A stretch of 30,998 bases of DNA from a virus. The translations under genes and the position numbers were made by a program. Of the stretch, positions 13,305-21,561 are shown one piece after another; the stretch's first letter is position 1; every line of letters begins with the position of its first letter. Under the pieces are notes generated by a model, which made no database searches, had not been told where the DNA came from, and saw only the letters and a list, made by a program, of their open reading frames with translations. The stretch covers positions 1 to 30,998 of the IMG/VR virus record IMGVR_UViG_3300007540_000055; one strand, given 5' to 3'.

Positions 13305-13569
13305 AACGCTCCTCTCCTATAGATTTAACACATTCAATTTCTCTCTGTAAATAATCTAAAGCTTTATATAAATCGTCTATCTCAATACCTTTATTACCTG
13401 CTCTAGCTATATATTTTACAATGTTACCCCTGTTAAAATTAAGAGAGTAATCATTACATACGTCTATAATATCATACTTTTGACCATTCTCATAATGGCC
13501 AGGTGTTCTAAACTGTTTCATTTCTTTGTTTTTTAATTGATTTATCCAATTCCATTCTTGTACGCTCAT
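13288..13569 (-). CDS. DUF3310-domain protein
   Basis: A 93-residue protein whose segment DVCNDYSLNFNRGNIVKYIA followed by RAGNKGIEIDDLYKALDYLQ (residues about 36-75) is the DUF3310 pattern, 'i..~y.l.f~~GNiiKYi.Ra..K~~~~eDL.KA.~YL.rE'. DUF3310 is common in phages and sometimes fused to nucleotide kinase domains; its exact activity is not known. It lies between the HNH gene and the flap exonuclease with overlapping ends, so it belongs to the DNA metabolism unit. The ATG shares a base with the HNH stop (TAATG). Confidence 0.82.
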   Translation of the reverse strand: MSVQEWNWINQLKNKEMKQFRTPGHYENGQKYDIIDVCNDYSLNFNRGNIVKYIARAGNKGIEIDDLYKALDYLQREIECVKSIGEERYDKRS

Positions 13570-13967
13570 TATTTTTTAAATTGTTTTAATTTGCGTTCCA
13601 ATTGTGTTTTCTCATCATGACATGTTTTACAAAGTACCTGTAAGTTTTCCTGTTCACAGAATAGAGTGTCTACAAAAGGTGGAAGATCATTTGAGCAATT
13701 TAAACTACCTGCAGGTTCAATATGATCAACATTAACTTGATCACTTTTAAACCAACTTTTACACTTATTGCATTGATACTCCCACTTCTGTCTTTTATTC
13801 TTTCCTTTATAAGCTCTTCTTGCAAGAGTTTTACATTCAGAAATTGGTTTCCACCATCTACTCTTTTGTCTTAGTGCACTTCTAATCATAGACCAAAATG
13901 CTGATTCTGTCATTGTTCCAGCATTTCTAGTGCGAGGTACTCTCGGTTTCTTTGGTTTCTTTGCCAT
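13569..13967 (-). CDS. HNH endonuclease
   Basis: A 132-residue protein starting MAKKPKKPRVPRTRNAG. The HNH core is YQCNKCKSWFKSDQVNVDHI (with DH), EPAGSL, then QENLQVLCKTCHDEKTQ, giving Cys pairs CNKC and CKTC plus the catalytic DH/N/H set. The N-terminus is a basic DNA-binding tail. ATG at 13967 is preferred: it has the leader TTTAATTTTAAAATT, while the longer frame only begins with a TTG at 14003 inside the hairpin region. It could be a nicking or branch-cutting enzyme for the phage replication fork, or a mobile homing endonuclease; overlap with the next gene favours the former. Confidence 0.8.
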   Translation of the reverse strand: MAKKPKKPRVPRTRNAGTMTESAFWSMIRSALRQKSRWWKPISECKTLARRAYKGKNKRQKWEYQCNKCKSWFKSDQVNVDHIEPAGSLNCSNDLPPFVDTLFCEQENLQVLCKTCHDEKTQLERKLKQFKK

Positions 13968-13982
13968 AATTTTAAAATTAAA

Positions 13983-14017
13983 GGGATAACAAATATAATT
14001 CAAATAAATGTTATCCC
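13983..14017 (-). promoter_or_regulatory. hairpin overlapping a -7-like element upstream of HNH gene
   Basis: GGGATAACA (13983-13991) and TGTTATCCC (14009-14017) form a perfect 9-bp inverted repeat with a 17-nt spacer. On the minus strand the downstream tract TTTAATTTT would let it act as a weak terminator after rIIB. The same element spans TATATTTG (13997-13990), a full TANNTTTG -7 match 23 bases before the HNH ATG, without a good -33 match. It may be a terminator, an operator over a promoter, or both. Confidence 0.6.
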
Positions 14018-14025
14018 CTAATTTA

Positions 14026-15549
14026 TTAATCTACCATCCTAACTCTTGCAGTAATCTCAGCCTTCATCTCTTCAAGACTTCCAACAATATTACGTACATC
14101 TATAGAAGATATATTTGGTAAGCTAAACTCATACTTATTAGACTCCTTAGCAAAACCTTCTTTCACTTTAGCTTGCAAGTCATCAAGTTCACGTACAGCA
14201 TACACTTCATCCAATTGAAGAGTATCAAACTGATTGTCATGAAGTATTTCTGTAGCTTCTTCTCTTGGTACAGTCATAATTGGTAAATACTCAAAGCATC
14301 TACCTTTATGTGCACCAATACCAACCACTTTCATAGGATTGATAAGAACGAGAACAGATTGATCACCACATCCTACATAATGTATCTGGTCAGAAGTAAA
14401 ATGTAAACCAGCTGCAGCACAATCTTGTGTTGACCAGTTACAATCTTCTTGTGGCATGTTCACCACTTTACCAATACGTATGTCAAATGTTTTAGTCCAA
14501 TCATCTGTAAAACGATTCTCATGTCTGTTAGGTAGATCTAAGTATAGAGCTGTAAGTTTACCTATCTCTTCTCCATGATCTATCTTGTGAGTGACAGTAT
14601 ATTCATACTCTTCAACTTCACCTGTACCATCGCATGTGTCACATTCTATCCACTCTCCTTCATTCCACTCATCTTCGTCATCATAAGAATCACCTTCATC
14701 ATGATAACCACCTTCACCATCACAATCTGGACAAACAGTACTAGTGTGTGTTTCTTCATTATACAATTTATCTGCGTGTACAATCTTGTACTCACCATCT
14801 TGTAAGAATACAGTGTAGTCATCTGGACTCTTCTTCCACACAGCTTTCACTTTATTATATGTATTAGATATAAAGTGTACAAGCTCTGGAGATCCATGTA
14901 GTGTAACAACATTACGAAGTGCTACAAAGAACCCTTGCTTAGTAATACGGAAACTATTCTCTTTCAAGAATCTGTATAACTCATGTGCCACCTCAGCTCT
15001 TGGATTAAGTGCACACCACATAAAGAAACGTTTAAGAGACTGATATCCATCATAATCATTTAATGGAATACCTAAAGCTTCAGCACGACTCACCTCATTA
15101 ATTAGTTCTTCAACTAATAGCTGCGGTAGAGATCTAGATATACCTTTAAAATATACTGAATCTCCATCAAGTACAAACTCACCACTCTCTTCTAAAGTAG
15201 CAAGACCCTTTCTAAGAGCCTTTAGTCTTCTTTCTGATCTATCTCTCTCTGCAATCTCAGAAACAACATTAGGATCACTAACAATTACATATAGTTCTCC
15301 AATAGTAGCAGCTGACTCTGCAGCATGATAATCATCTTCAGTGGCATTCACCTTAGATATTATAGAACCATCAGACAGCACAATAGTTAGTACATCATTT
15401 ACTAGCTTAATGCTGTTGTATGGTTTTGTTTGAGGAGAACCATCGTTGTCTACCTCTTCAACTAGTTTATCAAGTTTCTTCTCGATAACTTTTTCAATTG
15501 AATGATCCACTCTGTTCTTGAACCATTCTAAACTTAGAAATTTACTCAT
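14026..15549 (-). CDS. rIIB: rIIB-like protein with DnaJ-type zinc motifs
   Basis: A 507-residue protein. Context and layout match rIIB: it is next to rIIA, has an N-terminal helical segment (LEWFKNRVDHSIEKVIEKKL), a beta-rich domain (NSIKLVNDVLTIVLSDGSII) and a central segment rich in Arg/Leu helices. Residues 273-310 contain two CxxCxGxG units, CPDCDGEG (C273, C276) and CDTCDGTG (C303, C306), separated by 20 acidic residues, as in the DnaJ zinc finger. In T4 rIIA and rIIB allow growth on lambda lysogens and affect lysis timing; homologues are common in large phages. The T-rich leader AACAATTAAAA precedes the ATG. A terminator separates it from rIIA, so the two are not simply cotranscribed. 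Confidence 0.75.
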   Translation of the reverse strand: MSKFLSLEWFKNRVDHSIEKVIEKKLDKLVEEVDNDGSPQTKPYNSIKLVNDVLTIVLSDGSIISKVNATEDDYHAAESAATIGELYVIVSDPNVVSEIAERDRSERRLKALRKGLATLEESGEFVLDGDSVYFKGISRSLPQLLVEELINEVSRAEALGIPLNDYDGYQSLKRFFMWCALNPRAEVAHELYRFLKENSFRITKQGFFVALRNVVTLHGSPELVHFISNTYNKVKAVWKKSPDDYTVFLQDGEYKIVHADKLYNEETHTSTVCPDCDGEGGYHDEGDSYDDEDEWNEGEWIECDTCDGTGEVEEYEYTVTHKIDHGEEIGKLTALYLDLPNRHENRFTDDWTKTFDIRIGKVVNMPQEDCNWSTQDCAAAGLHFTSDQIHYVGCGDQSVLVLINPMKVVGIGAHKGRCFEYLPIMTVPREEATEILHDNQFDTLQLDEVYAVRELDDLQAKVKEGFAKESNKYEFSLPNISSIDVRNIVGSLEEMKAEITARVRMVD

Positions 15550-15573
15550 TTTTAATTGTTTTTATTTATTAAT

Positions 15574-15585
15574 TAATATACGAAA
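15574..15585 (-). promoter_or_regulatory. TTTCGTATATTA promoter-like motif before rIIB
   Basis: TTTCGTATATTA (15585-15574 on the minus strand) agrees in 11 of 12 positions with the motif before the Sak4-like ATPase gene and closely with the recA promoter core. It lies between the rIIA terminator and the rIIB ATG, the place where a new transcript must begin. The final G of TANNTTTG is not present, so host sigma recognition is less certain. It is followed by the leader box TTAATAAATAAA. Confidence 0.45.
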
Positions 15586-15590
15586 AATAA

Positions 15591-15613
15591 GGGAGACTAA
15601 CAAATAATCTCCC
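15591..15613 (-). terminator. terminator after rIIA
   Basis: GGGAGA (15591-15596) pairs with TCTCCC (15608-15613), six GC-rich pairs with an 11-nt loop; on the minus strand the stem is followed by TTATTTTTCG. It sits 10 bases after the rIIA stop and before the rIIB leader. Confidence 0.72.
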
Positions 15614-15622
15614 CTACTACTA

Positions 15623-17920
15623 CTACTCATCTTCTTCTTTTACTTTATCTTTTAGAAATACATAACTTGCATTATAACCAACTCCATTACATCTAAATAA
15701 CTGAGCCATACAATCTATTAATTCATTGTTATTAGTTCCTCCATATGCAATAGCTCTTGATAATGTAGCTACATAAATATTATCTTCGATAAATTTATCC
15801 ATATCATCAACCATATCTTTCATCTTATCATTAAACAGTTTCTGTTCTTTAGCATTGTCTAGAAAATGTTTAGTTTTATCAAAATAGTTATATCTACAGC
15901 TGCCAATATTCTTGTCTCTATAAAGTTCAATTTCTATAAGCTTATCAGTAAGCTTAGATTTAATTAAATTTATCTTTGTTTTAGCTCTATATATATACTC
16001 CCATTTCTTTACATTAATATTACAATACATTGCAGTTACAAATCTAATAAATAGACTATGTCCTGCTATGAAATCTTCATATTTAACCAAATTATCCACG
16101 CTAGGAGACTTTTCTAAAGATTCCATTTCACGATTTGAAAATGTAATATATTTAATTGGTAAGAACTTAGTATCATGATACAAATCATCTAACTTCATAT
16201 ATTCATCGTGAGAAGTATAGACAAAGGTATCTCCACCTTTTTCTACAGTGTCAATATTTATACGACCTGAAACAAACTTACAGTTTCTACCACCATTTTC
16301 TCTAAGTAAGTCTTCAGCAACTTTACAGTTAAAATCTCCTTCAACTTTTACACCTTTAGAGTCCATTGTACTCTTTCTCTTAGATGAAGTCTGAGCTTTT
16401 TTATCCAGCAACCATTGTTCAGGAATCTCAATTGTATTTATACCTACCATATGTTTAAACAATAATGATTGAATATATTGAAACTCCTTAATTATAGTTC
16501 TCCACATACTCTTATCATAAAGATTTAGATTTAGAATTGTATAGTAACAATCTCTTGTTGCATGACCATTTTTCATAAGTGAATATGGCTTTGTTTTACG
16601 TACAAAGTAAGTTCTTCTAATCTTCTGGCCTTTATTATCTACTCTTTCACCACAAATTTCTCTAAGATAACTTTTCTTATGTCCTTTCATAGCAGTTTCT
16701 ATAAGATATGGATACTTTTCCAGACTGTCCCATTTTACATTACTGTGCCAACTGTTATCATCTACCTTATACATTCTATCATTTTCATATCTATAAGCAA
16801 CACGATATTCTCCTGTAAAATATCCATATTCATGATTAGCAAACTTAGTAATATCAAAATTATCTACTCCTTCAAGTTTTGGCTTAGCAAAAGGTATTGT
16901 AATAAAAGAATTTAGACTATTTAGATCAAATTTAGTCCCAAGTACATTCCAGATTCTTGTCTTATTATAGTAATAATCTAAATAAGATACTACATCTTCA
17001 CTATTTTCTGAAACACCTTCATTATATTTCTCTACACAATAATTAGCAAATTCAGTTAACTTAGACTTTATAGTTTTCTTAGTTTCTTTAGTGTATATAA
17101 GAGACTCTCTGTTAGGTGTTGGGAATATACCATCAGTAAGACTAAATCTTAGTCCAATAGGAATATATATAGACTCCATTCCCATTTTATCAAAATCAAG
17201 AGGATAGTATACATTATCAAGACATATATGTAGTTTTTTATCCTCAGATAATTCGGAAAACTGAAACAACTTAGATCTATGAATAGTGAATTCATTATCA
17301 ATATCATCTACATTAAAATATACATCCTCGAAGTATGCAAGTTGCTGTTTAATTTTATTACGAAAGTCATACTTATCACCCCATCTAACTGGTACAGTAA
17401 CTTTTACACCATTGCACTCTGTTGTAGGAGTTTCATTAATTAAATCAATAGTGTTTGTTTCCTCACCTTCATACATCATGTACTTACGTTCCATACCATC
17501 TTTTCTACATGTAAAATAGAAACTACTAGCATAAGCTAGAGGAGCCTTGAAACCAAGACCCATCATACCAAGTTCTGTATTACTATTACGTTTGGTAGAT
17601 TTACCATACTTACTGATAATGTTCTGTACATCATGATGATCTAAACCTGTACCAAAATCCTCAACAGAGAACTCCCAGTTATTAGATTTATTCTGCACCA
17701 ACGATACAATTATAGGTTTATTAACTCCAGCACGCCTATGACTATCAAGTGCATTACTAGCACATTCTCTCACTGCAGATCCTACAGCATCTGAATAAAG
17801 ATTCTTACTTAACATCTGCATCAACACTTGTGCAGAATCCATGTCTAATGACATTCCTATACTCTCGTTTTTATCTCCTGAGTATAGAACATTTGCTTGT
17901 TTTTGTTTTTCTAATCGCAT
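15623..17920 (-). CDS. rIIA: rIIA-like GHKL ATPase
   Basis: A 765-residue protein with an N-terminal GHKL ATPase domain: SAVRECASNALDSHRRAG (N box, N56 region), SVEDFGTGLD (D88-x-G-x-G), and GMMGLGFKAPLAY (G box, residues 118-130). This is the arrangement of T4 rIIA, which is a membrane-associated GHKL protein that works with rIIB. The C-terminal 500 residues are Lys/Tyr/Asn-rich without recognised motifs and the end is strongly acidic (KDKVKEEDE). Length is close to T4 rIIA (725). It has the leader box TTAATAAATAAATAAATAG immediately before the ATG and is the last gene of a unit starting at the primase. Confidence 0.85.
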   Translation of the reverse strand: MRLEKQKQANVLYSGDKNESIGMSLDMDSAQVLMQMLSKNLYSDAVGSAVRECASNALDSHRRAGVNKPIIVSLVQNKSNNWEFSVEDFGTGLDHHDVQNIISKYGKSTKRNSNTELGMMGLGFKAPLAYASSFYFTCRKDGMERKYMMYEGEETNTIDLINETPTTECNGVKVTVPVRWGDKYDFRNKIKQQLAYFEDVYFNVDDIDNEFTIHRSKLFQFSELSEDKKLHICLDNVYYPLDFDKMGMESIYIPIGLRFSLTDGIFPTPNRESLIYTKETKKTIKSKLTEFANYCVEKYNEGVSENSEDVVSYLDYYYNKTRIWNVLGTKFDLNSLNSFITIPFAKPKLEGVDNFDITKFANHEYGYFTGEYRVAYRYENDRMYKVDDNSWHSNVKWDSLEKYPYLIETAMKGHKKSYLREICGERVDNKGQKIRRTYFVRKTKPYSLMKNGHATRDCYYTILNLNLYDKSMWRTIIKEFQYIQSLLFKHMVGINTIEIPEQWLLDKKAQTSSKRKSTMDSKGVKVEGDFNCKVAEDLLRENGGRNCKFVSGRINIDTVEKGGDTFVYTSHDEYMKLDDLYHDTKFLPIKYITFSNREMESLEKSPSVDNLVKYEDFIAGHSLFIRFVTAMYCNINVKKWEYIYRAKTKINLIKSKLTDKLIEIELYRDKNIGSCRYNYFDKTKHFLDNAKEQKLFNDKMKDMVDDMDKFIEDNIYVATLSRAIAYGGTNNNELIDCMAQLFRCNGVGYNASYVFLKDKVKEEDE

Positions 17921-17928
17921 TTTACTAT

Positions 17929-18225
17929 TTATTTATTTATTAATTCTTGTTCTCTTTTTACTAACCAGATTGATTTCCAATGAAAATCAAACCTTACCTT
18001 TTCTTTATCATCTGCATGCTTAACTCCAAACTTGCTATTGATTCTATTGCACACAGATGATGTCCATCCCAATCTGTAAGGTGCTCCAGTATAATCTTTG
18101 TATTGTTTCTGTTTTGGTGGTCTTACAATTTGCATGTAGTTGAGGTCTACACCTCGTACAATTACTTCATCTCCCACCTGGAGATCTTCCATTTTAATGG
18201 GCCTATTTACTTCTTTATCCATCAT
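17929..18225 (-). CDS. hypothetical protein with small beta-barrel-like start
   Basis: A 98-residue protein. The start RPIKMEDLQVGDEVIVRGVD (residues 8-27) is the 'LxxGDEVIV' pattern of small SH3- or KOW-like barrels, followed by a segment (YTGAPYRLGWTSSVCNRINS) and an aromatic-rich C-end with FDFHWKSIWLVKR. No family is recognised. The neighbouring 113-residue protein also has EPGDEIVT near its start, so the two may be related. Two in-frame ATGs (18225, 18222). Leader: AATAAATAAATTTAATT. Confidence 0.68.
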   Translation of the reverse strand: MMDKEVNRPIKMEDLQVGDEVIVRGVDLNYMQIVRPPKQKQYKDYTGAPYRLGWTSSVCNRINSKFGVKHADDKEKVRFDFHWKSIWLVKREQELINK

Positions 18226-18556
18226 AATTAAATTTATTTATTATATATATTTGTTTACAGTTTAAATCCACTTTTACTATTGGATCTTCTTCATTAGGTA
18301 TTCTAAACTCATAATCCTTGTAAGTGTTAGTCCAAGGTTGTTTAGTGTAATGATTAATACCTGTAGTTGTCTTCATGACTACAGCAGATCTACACTTTAC
18401 AGCTATGTATCGTGTTTTACCGTTATGCCATGTTTTTAGTTTACTAACTCGTGGAACTTCTTCCACTATATAACATCTCATCTCTGAGCCTTGGTTAGTA
18501 ACTATTTCATCTCCTGGCTCTAATATACCAGCATCTTCTGTTAATGTTCCTCGCAT
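18215..18556 (-). CDS. hypothetical protein, 113 aa, GDE-barrel-like
   Basis: A 113-residue protein with GILEPGDEIVTNQGSEMRCY (residues 10-29), a beta-rich middle (RYIAVKCRSAVVMKTTTG), then acidic and basic strands (DPIVKVDLNCKQIYIINKF). The GDEIV start resembles that of the next gene. No family assigned. It overlaps the next gene by 11 bp and is preceded by TTAATAATTAAAAAACAGAAAA. A structural role in replication complexes or regulatory role is not inferable. Confidence 0.66.
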   Translation of the reverse strand: MRGTLTEDAGILEPGDEIVTNQGSEMRCYIVEEVPRVSKLKTWHNGKTRYIAVKCRSAVVMKTTTGINHYTKQPWTNTYKDYEFRIPNEEDPIVKVDLNCKQIYIINKFNYDG

Positions 18557-18574
18557 TTTTCTGTTTTTTAATTA

Positions 18575-18817
18575 TTAATCTACTACTCCACCTTTGTAGT
18601 AATTTTCTATTGTGTGGTATTTATCAAAGAATTCATCACTATATCTTCTTCTTACTTCATCACTTACAAACTTATAATGACTACCATTACAATATTTTAA
18701 TTGATTGTTTAAGTCATAATACTTTGCAAAAGATTCATCTGTGTCAGGCCAATCTTCTGTTCTGACTAGTTCACTTGTAGCACCCTGATAAGGTGTGTTC
18801 CAATATTCTACTTTCAT
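18575..18817 (-). CDS. hypothetical protein, 80 aa
   Basis: An 80-residue acidic, Tyr-rich protein starting MKVEYWNTPYQGATSELVRT. The second half (SHYKFVSDEVRRRYSDEFFD) is helical. It has one Cys and no membrane segment. No family recognised. It lies 11 bases after the UDG stop and is co-directional with it, in the unit of primase to rIIA. Confidence 0.68.
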   Translation of the reverse strand: MKVEYWNTPYQGATSELVRTEDWPDTDESFAKYYDLNNQLKYCNGSHYKFVSDEVRRRYSDEFFDKYHTIENYYKGGVVD

Positions 18818-18828
18818 AATATTTAGTT

Positions 18829-19551
18829 TTAAAATGGATCTTCTTCATCTTTTAGCCAGCTGATGCTATATCCGTTATTTTCATAAATTAATGTATCTAT
18901 TTTTGTAAACACATCTTCACTGTCCCAGTCAACTCCTTTGTAAGAAGCACTTGCTGGATGGCTTACAGTGAAAACATGTGAAAATATTCCTGTATACTTT
19001 TTATATCTTGCAGCATCTTTACCTAGAAAAAGATAAGGTACACCTAGCGTATTAAGAACTTCTTCAAACAAATACTTTGTGAAGGGTTCCCATAGTGCTA
19101 TGTGACTACCTGCTTTATTTTTCTCTGTGGTGAGTGCTACATTAAGCATCAGTATACCTTGATGTGCCAAATAAGATACATCAGGTGTTGCGTCATAGCT
19201 CAAATTAAGTCCTCTATGGAACTCAGTTTCTAGAGCTTTATAAACATTACTTAGAGATGGTTGTACATATCCTGTTATAGAGCAACCCATCAGTAGACCG
19301 TCTGCTACTGGTAGATTGTTCTTAAACGTATGATATGGACACATCCCTATAATTACTGCTTTCACTTCATCAAGTGGCGTTTCTTTAAAACATCTATAGA
19401 CATTAGATGAGAGAGGAGCAATTTGCTTGCCCCTCTTACTCTCCTTTTTTAAGAATGCATATATCTCATCACATTCATTACTCTCTATAAATGGTTTCAT
19501 TTTATCATGCCACGATGGGTGAAACATTGATTTAAAATTATTCCAATCCAT
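18829..19551 (-). CDS. family 1 uracil-DNA glycosylase homologue, catalytic Asp replaced by Cys
   Basis: A 240-residue protein that aligns over its length with family 1 UDG (E. coli Ung 229): GMCPYH (residues 69-74) where Ung has GQDPYH, PSLSNVYKALETE for PSLLNMYKELENT, QGILMLNVALTTEKNKAGSH for [20 protein letters not shown], and SHPASASYKG for PHPSPLSAHRG. Tyr73, Asn137 and His198 are present, but the general base Asp64 of Ung is Cys71 here (codon TGT, read directly). UDG excises uracil from DNA; loss of Asp64 in other UDGs strongly lowers activity. The protein may therefore be a weak enzyme, a uracil-binding protein, or a scaffold. It lies between a small ORF and unknown genes in the primase-rIIA unit. 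The leader is TATAAATTAAATAAATAA. Confidence 0.85.
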   Translation of the reverse strand: MDWNNFKSMFHPSWHDKMKPFIESNECDEIYAFLKKESKRGKQIAPLSSNVYRCFKETPLDEVKAVIIGMCPYHTFKNNLPVADGLLMGCSITGYVQPSLSNVYKALETEFHRGLNLSYDATPDVSYLAHQGILMLNVALTTEKNKAGSHIALWEPFTKYLFEEVLNTLGVPYLFLGKDAARYKKYTGIFSHVFTVSHPASASYKGVDWDSEDVFTKIDTLIYENNGYSISWLKDEEDPF

Positions 19552-19559
19552 TTATTTAT

Positions 19560-19781
19560 TTAATTTATACAGACAACATTACCATCCTCTGCAGTGTTAA
19601 CTTCTTCTACTTTAATATCTCGATTCTCTAAAGAATCTACTTTCATTACTGTAGGTGTAAAGACTACTCTTCCAAAAGAGTTTCCTTCATCATCTATACC
19701 GTATACACATTCATAATCTGCAACTACAGGATTGTTCTTAACAAGTAGTTGCAACGTCTCTAAGTATTTTGAAAGCTTCAT
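19560..19781 (-). CDS. hypothetical protein, 73 aa
   Basis: A 73-residue acidic protein starting MKLSKYLETLQLLVKNNPVV: a short helix followed by three beta-like strands (VYGIDDEGNSFGRVVFTPTV and IKVEEVNTAEDGNVVCIN). I associate this helix plus 'ADYECVYGIDDEGNSF' pattern with small phage proteins without function. It is placed between the DUF932-like gene and the UDG homologue with gaps of 2 and 8 bases. Confidence 0.7.
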   Translation of the reverse strand: MKLSKYLETLQLLVKNNPVVADYECVYGIDDEGNSFGRVVFTPTVMKVDSLENRDIKVEEVNTAEDGNVVCIN

Positions 19782-19783
19782 GA

Positions 19784-20551
19784 TTAAAACATTAATAATT
19801 GATTATCACTCACTTCAGCATCAATTATAATAGGACTAGCAGAAGGCTTATCATAATTGTTAAAGAAATCATGCACATTTATATGATCTTGCATCCAAGT
19901 TGATGGATGAGCTTGCTTCATTGCAAATGTAACATGATTGTAAAGTTCCCACATACTATCTGCAGCTCCATAATCATGAGTTGGACTTTTGATCTCCCTC
20001 TTAATTATATTTAGCTGTGTAGATGTAATTATATCTTCTTTGAGAAACATTCTACCTAATAACTCTGCTTGCGCTTGACCATCTACTTCTATATTTTTGA
20101 ACTGATCACGTTCATTCTGTAAATTACGAAAAGCATCACCTCCACCTTTTATGTATTCTGATACAGCTGCTGGGGTAAAGCTTTGTATGTCTCCCTGGTG
20201 CTTCTTTCTAAATGCACCGTGATCACCTTTCACCATACCATTAGAACAAATAATAATACTAGTTCCAAGAGCAAATTTAAGTGATAGACTTTTGTCATAG
20301 CTGTTCTGCCATCCAATTTGTAATTTCATCTCACTGTCTGCAACATTACCTATAGTGTAGCGTCCATTTGCTACATTACCATCTCTTGCAGTAGAGTATT
20401 CTTGACTCACTAAGCTATAACCTGACTGGTGTATGCTCTCAAGTGTTAAGTCTATAAGTTGTTTGTGACTTACAGGCTTGTACGTTTTTGTTTCCTTCGG
20501 TACTGGAGCGATTAACATTTTGTCCAGATTTTCAATTGTTGATTTCATCAT
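19784..20551 (-). CDS. DUF932-like protein with C-terminal clamp-like motif
   Basis: A 255-residue protein. The central part, FALGTSIIICSNGMVKGDHG followed by AFRKKHQGDIQSF, with the earlier YSLVSQEYSTARDGNVANGR, resembles DUF932 proteins (SNGm..gd...~R~kHt), which occur in phages and plasmids and are conserved in crAss-like phages near replication genes. Function unknown. The last residues DNQLLMF fit a bacterial sliding-clamp-binding peptide (QxxMF, as in QADMF of DNA polymerase III alpha). Two in-frame ATGs; the stop of the primase overlaps the first (TGATG type). Leader: TTAATAAATAAACAAATTTTAAA. Confidence 0.72.
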   Translation of the reverse strand: MMKSTIENLDKMLIAPVPKETKTYKPVSHKQLIDLTLESIHQSGYSLVSQEYSTARDGNVANGRYTIGNVADSEMKLQIGWQNSYDKSLSLKFALGTSIIICSNGMVKGDHGAFRKKHQGDIQSFTPAAVSEYIKGGGDAFRNLQNERDQFKNIEVDGQAQAELLGRMFLKEDIITSTQLNIIKREIKSPTHDYGAADSMWELYNHVTFAMKQAHPSTWMQDHINVHDFFNNYDKPSASPIIIDAEVSDNQLLMF

Positions 20552-21561
20552 TTTAAAATTTGTTTATTTATTAAATATTCTTCTATTACTTTAAGGCCAT
20601 GAACCTTAGCTAGGTCTGCCCAATCATTTATACCATCTTTCAGATACTTCTTAGGTACATTACAATACTCAAAACCAAACTTGTTAGTTATGCTAGTACT
20701 GTTCTTTACACCCACTTCATCTGAATCAAAAGATAGTATCTGTTTCTCAGAGTTTGATTTAATATACTCTATATTCTCATCAGAGAAACATCCTGCACCT
20801 TCGTTCTGTACAGCACATACAGTTGGAAATATCTTTTTCATCACCATATAGTCTTTCTTGCTTTTAGTTATAAAAGCTGTATGGCAATCTTTAATATCAT
20901 CCAAACCATCCATTGCTGTAATTGGTACATTGTTAGGCATCCACTTCCATCTTCTATCAGATAGAGGTCTATAGATTTTCCATTTACCATCATACAGATA
21001 ACCAAACCTTAGCTCATTATTCCCTAGAACAATACGCTTCTTGTTTAGATATACTTCTGCCACTGAAAATATATTATTTGCTTTCAGATCATCAATGTCC
21101 TGATAATAATTATTCCAATATGCAAGTTCTTCTGTGGTAAACTTTCTGGTCTTAACTTGTATAAAAGAATAATCTTTCTTTACTATTTCAGGCTTATTAT
21201 ATTTTCTAATAATCTTCTCGTACTTCTTTGTAGTTGTACCTGTAGTGAATCCTAAGTCAAAATCTCTATCAATTTTACTATACACCTCAAACATGTTTTT
21301 CATATTATACAGTTTCTCTATAAACTTAAAGGCATCACCTTTTAAGCTAGTATCAGCAAAATCAATAAATATTAACACTCCTCCTTCACCTTTGGGACCA
21401 ATAACAAACGATGGATGTTTCTCATCTCTAAATGGAGAGAGAGTTACTACATCTATTTCCCAATTTTTATTTGGCATGTAAAACCTAAAGATGTCATACG
21501 AAGATATTTTAGAAAGAATAAGCTCTTTAGTAAGAAATACTTTTTTTATTCCTTTAATCAT
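20548..21561 (-). CDS. DnaG-type primase without zinc-binding Cys
   Basis: A 337-residue protein. The N-terminal part VVTLSPFRDEKHPSFVIGPK (residues about 39-58) matches the CHC2-type primase pattern '.sPFr.ekhPSF.v', and FADTSLKGDAFKFIEKLYN matches the following helix, but no Cys is available for a zinc ribbon. A Toprim-like part follows: ITKSKKDYMVMKKIFPTVCA and later KQILSFDSDEVGVKNS with the DxD pair. It would make RNA primers for lagging-strand synthesis, with the DnaB-like helicase at 24502. The terminator at 21571-21603 leaves little room for a promoter, so expression may depend on readthrough. Confidence 0.82.
   Translation of the reverse strand: MIKGIKKVFLTKELILSKISSYDIFRFYMPNKNWEIDVVTLSPFRDEKHPSFVIGPKGEGGVLIFIDFADTSLKGDAFKFIEKLYNMKNMFEVYSKIDRDFDLGFTTGTTTKKYEKIIRKYNKPEIVKKDYSFIQVKTRKFTTEELAYWNNYYQDIDDLKANNIFSVAEVYLNKKRIVLGNNELRFGYLYDGKWKIYRPLSDRRWKWMPNNVPITAMDGLDDIKDCHTAFITKSKKDYMVMKKIFPTVCAVQNEGAGCFSDENIEYIKSNSEKQILSFDSDEVGVKNSTSITNKFGFEYCNVPKKYLKDGINDWADLAKVHGLKVIEEYLINKQILK

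Noticed and set aside
13968-14003. TTG-started extension of the HNH gene
   Set aside because: The added 12 residues come from the hairpin region; the ATG at 13967 has the normal A-rich leader.
14575-14805. Plus-strand hydrophobic ORFs inside rIIB, rIIA and polymerase genes
   Set aside because: Each is fully inside a well-supported minus-strand gene and shows the Ile/Phe/Ser-rich composition expected from reverse complements of Lys/Glu/Asn codons.
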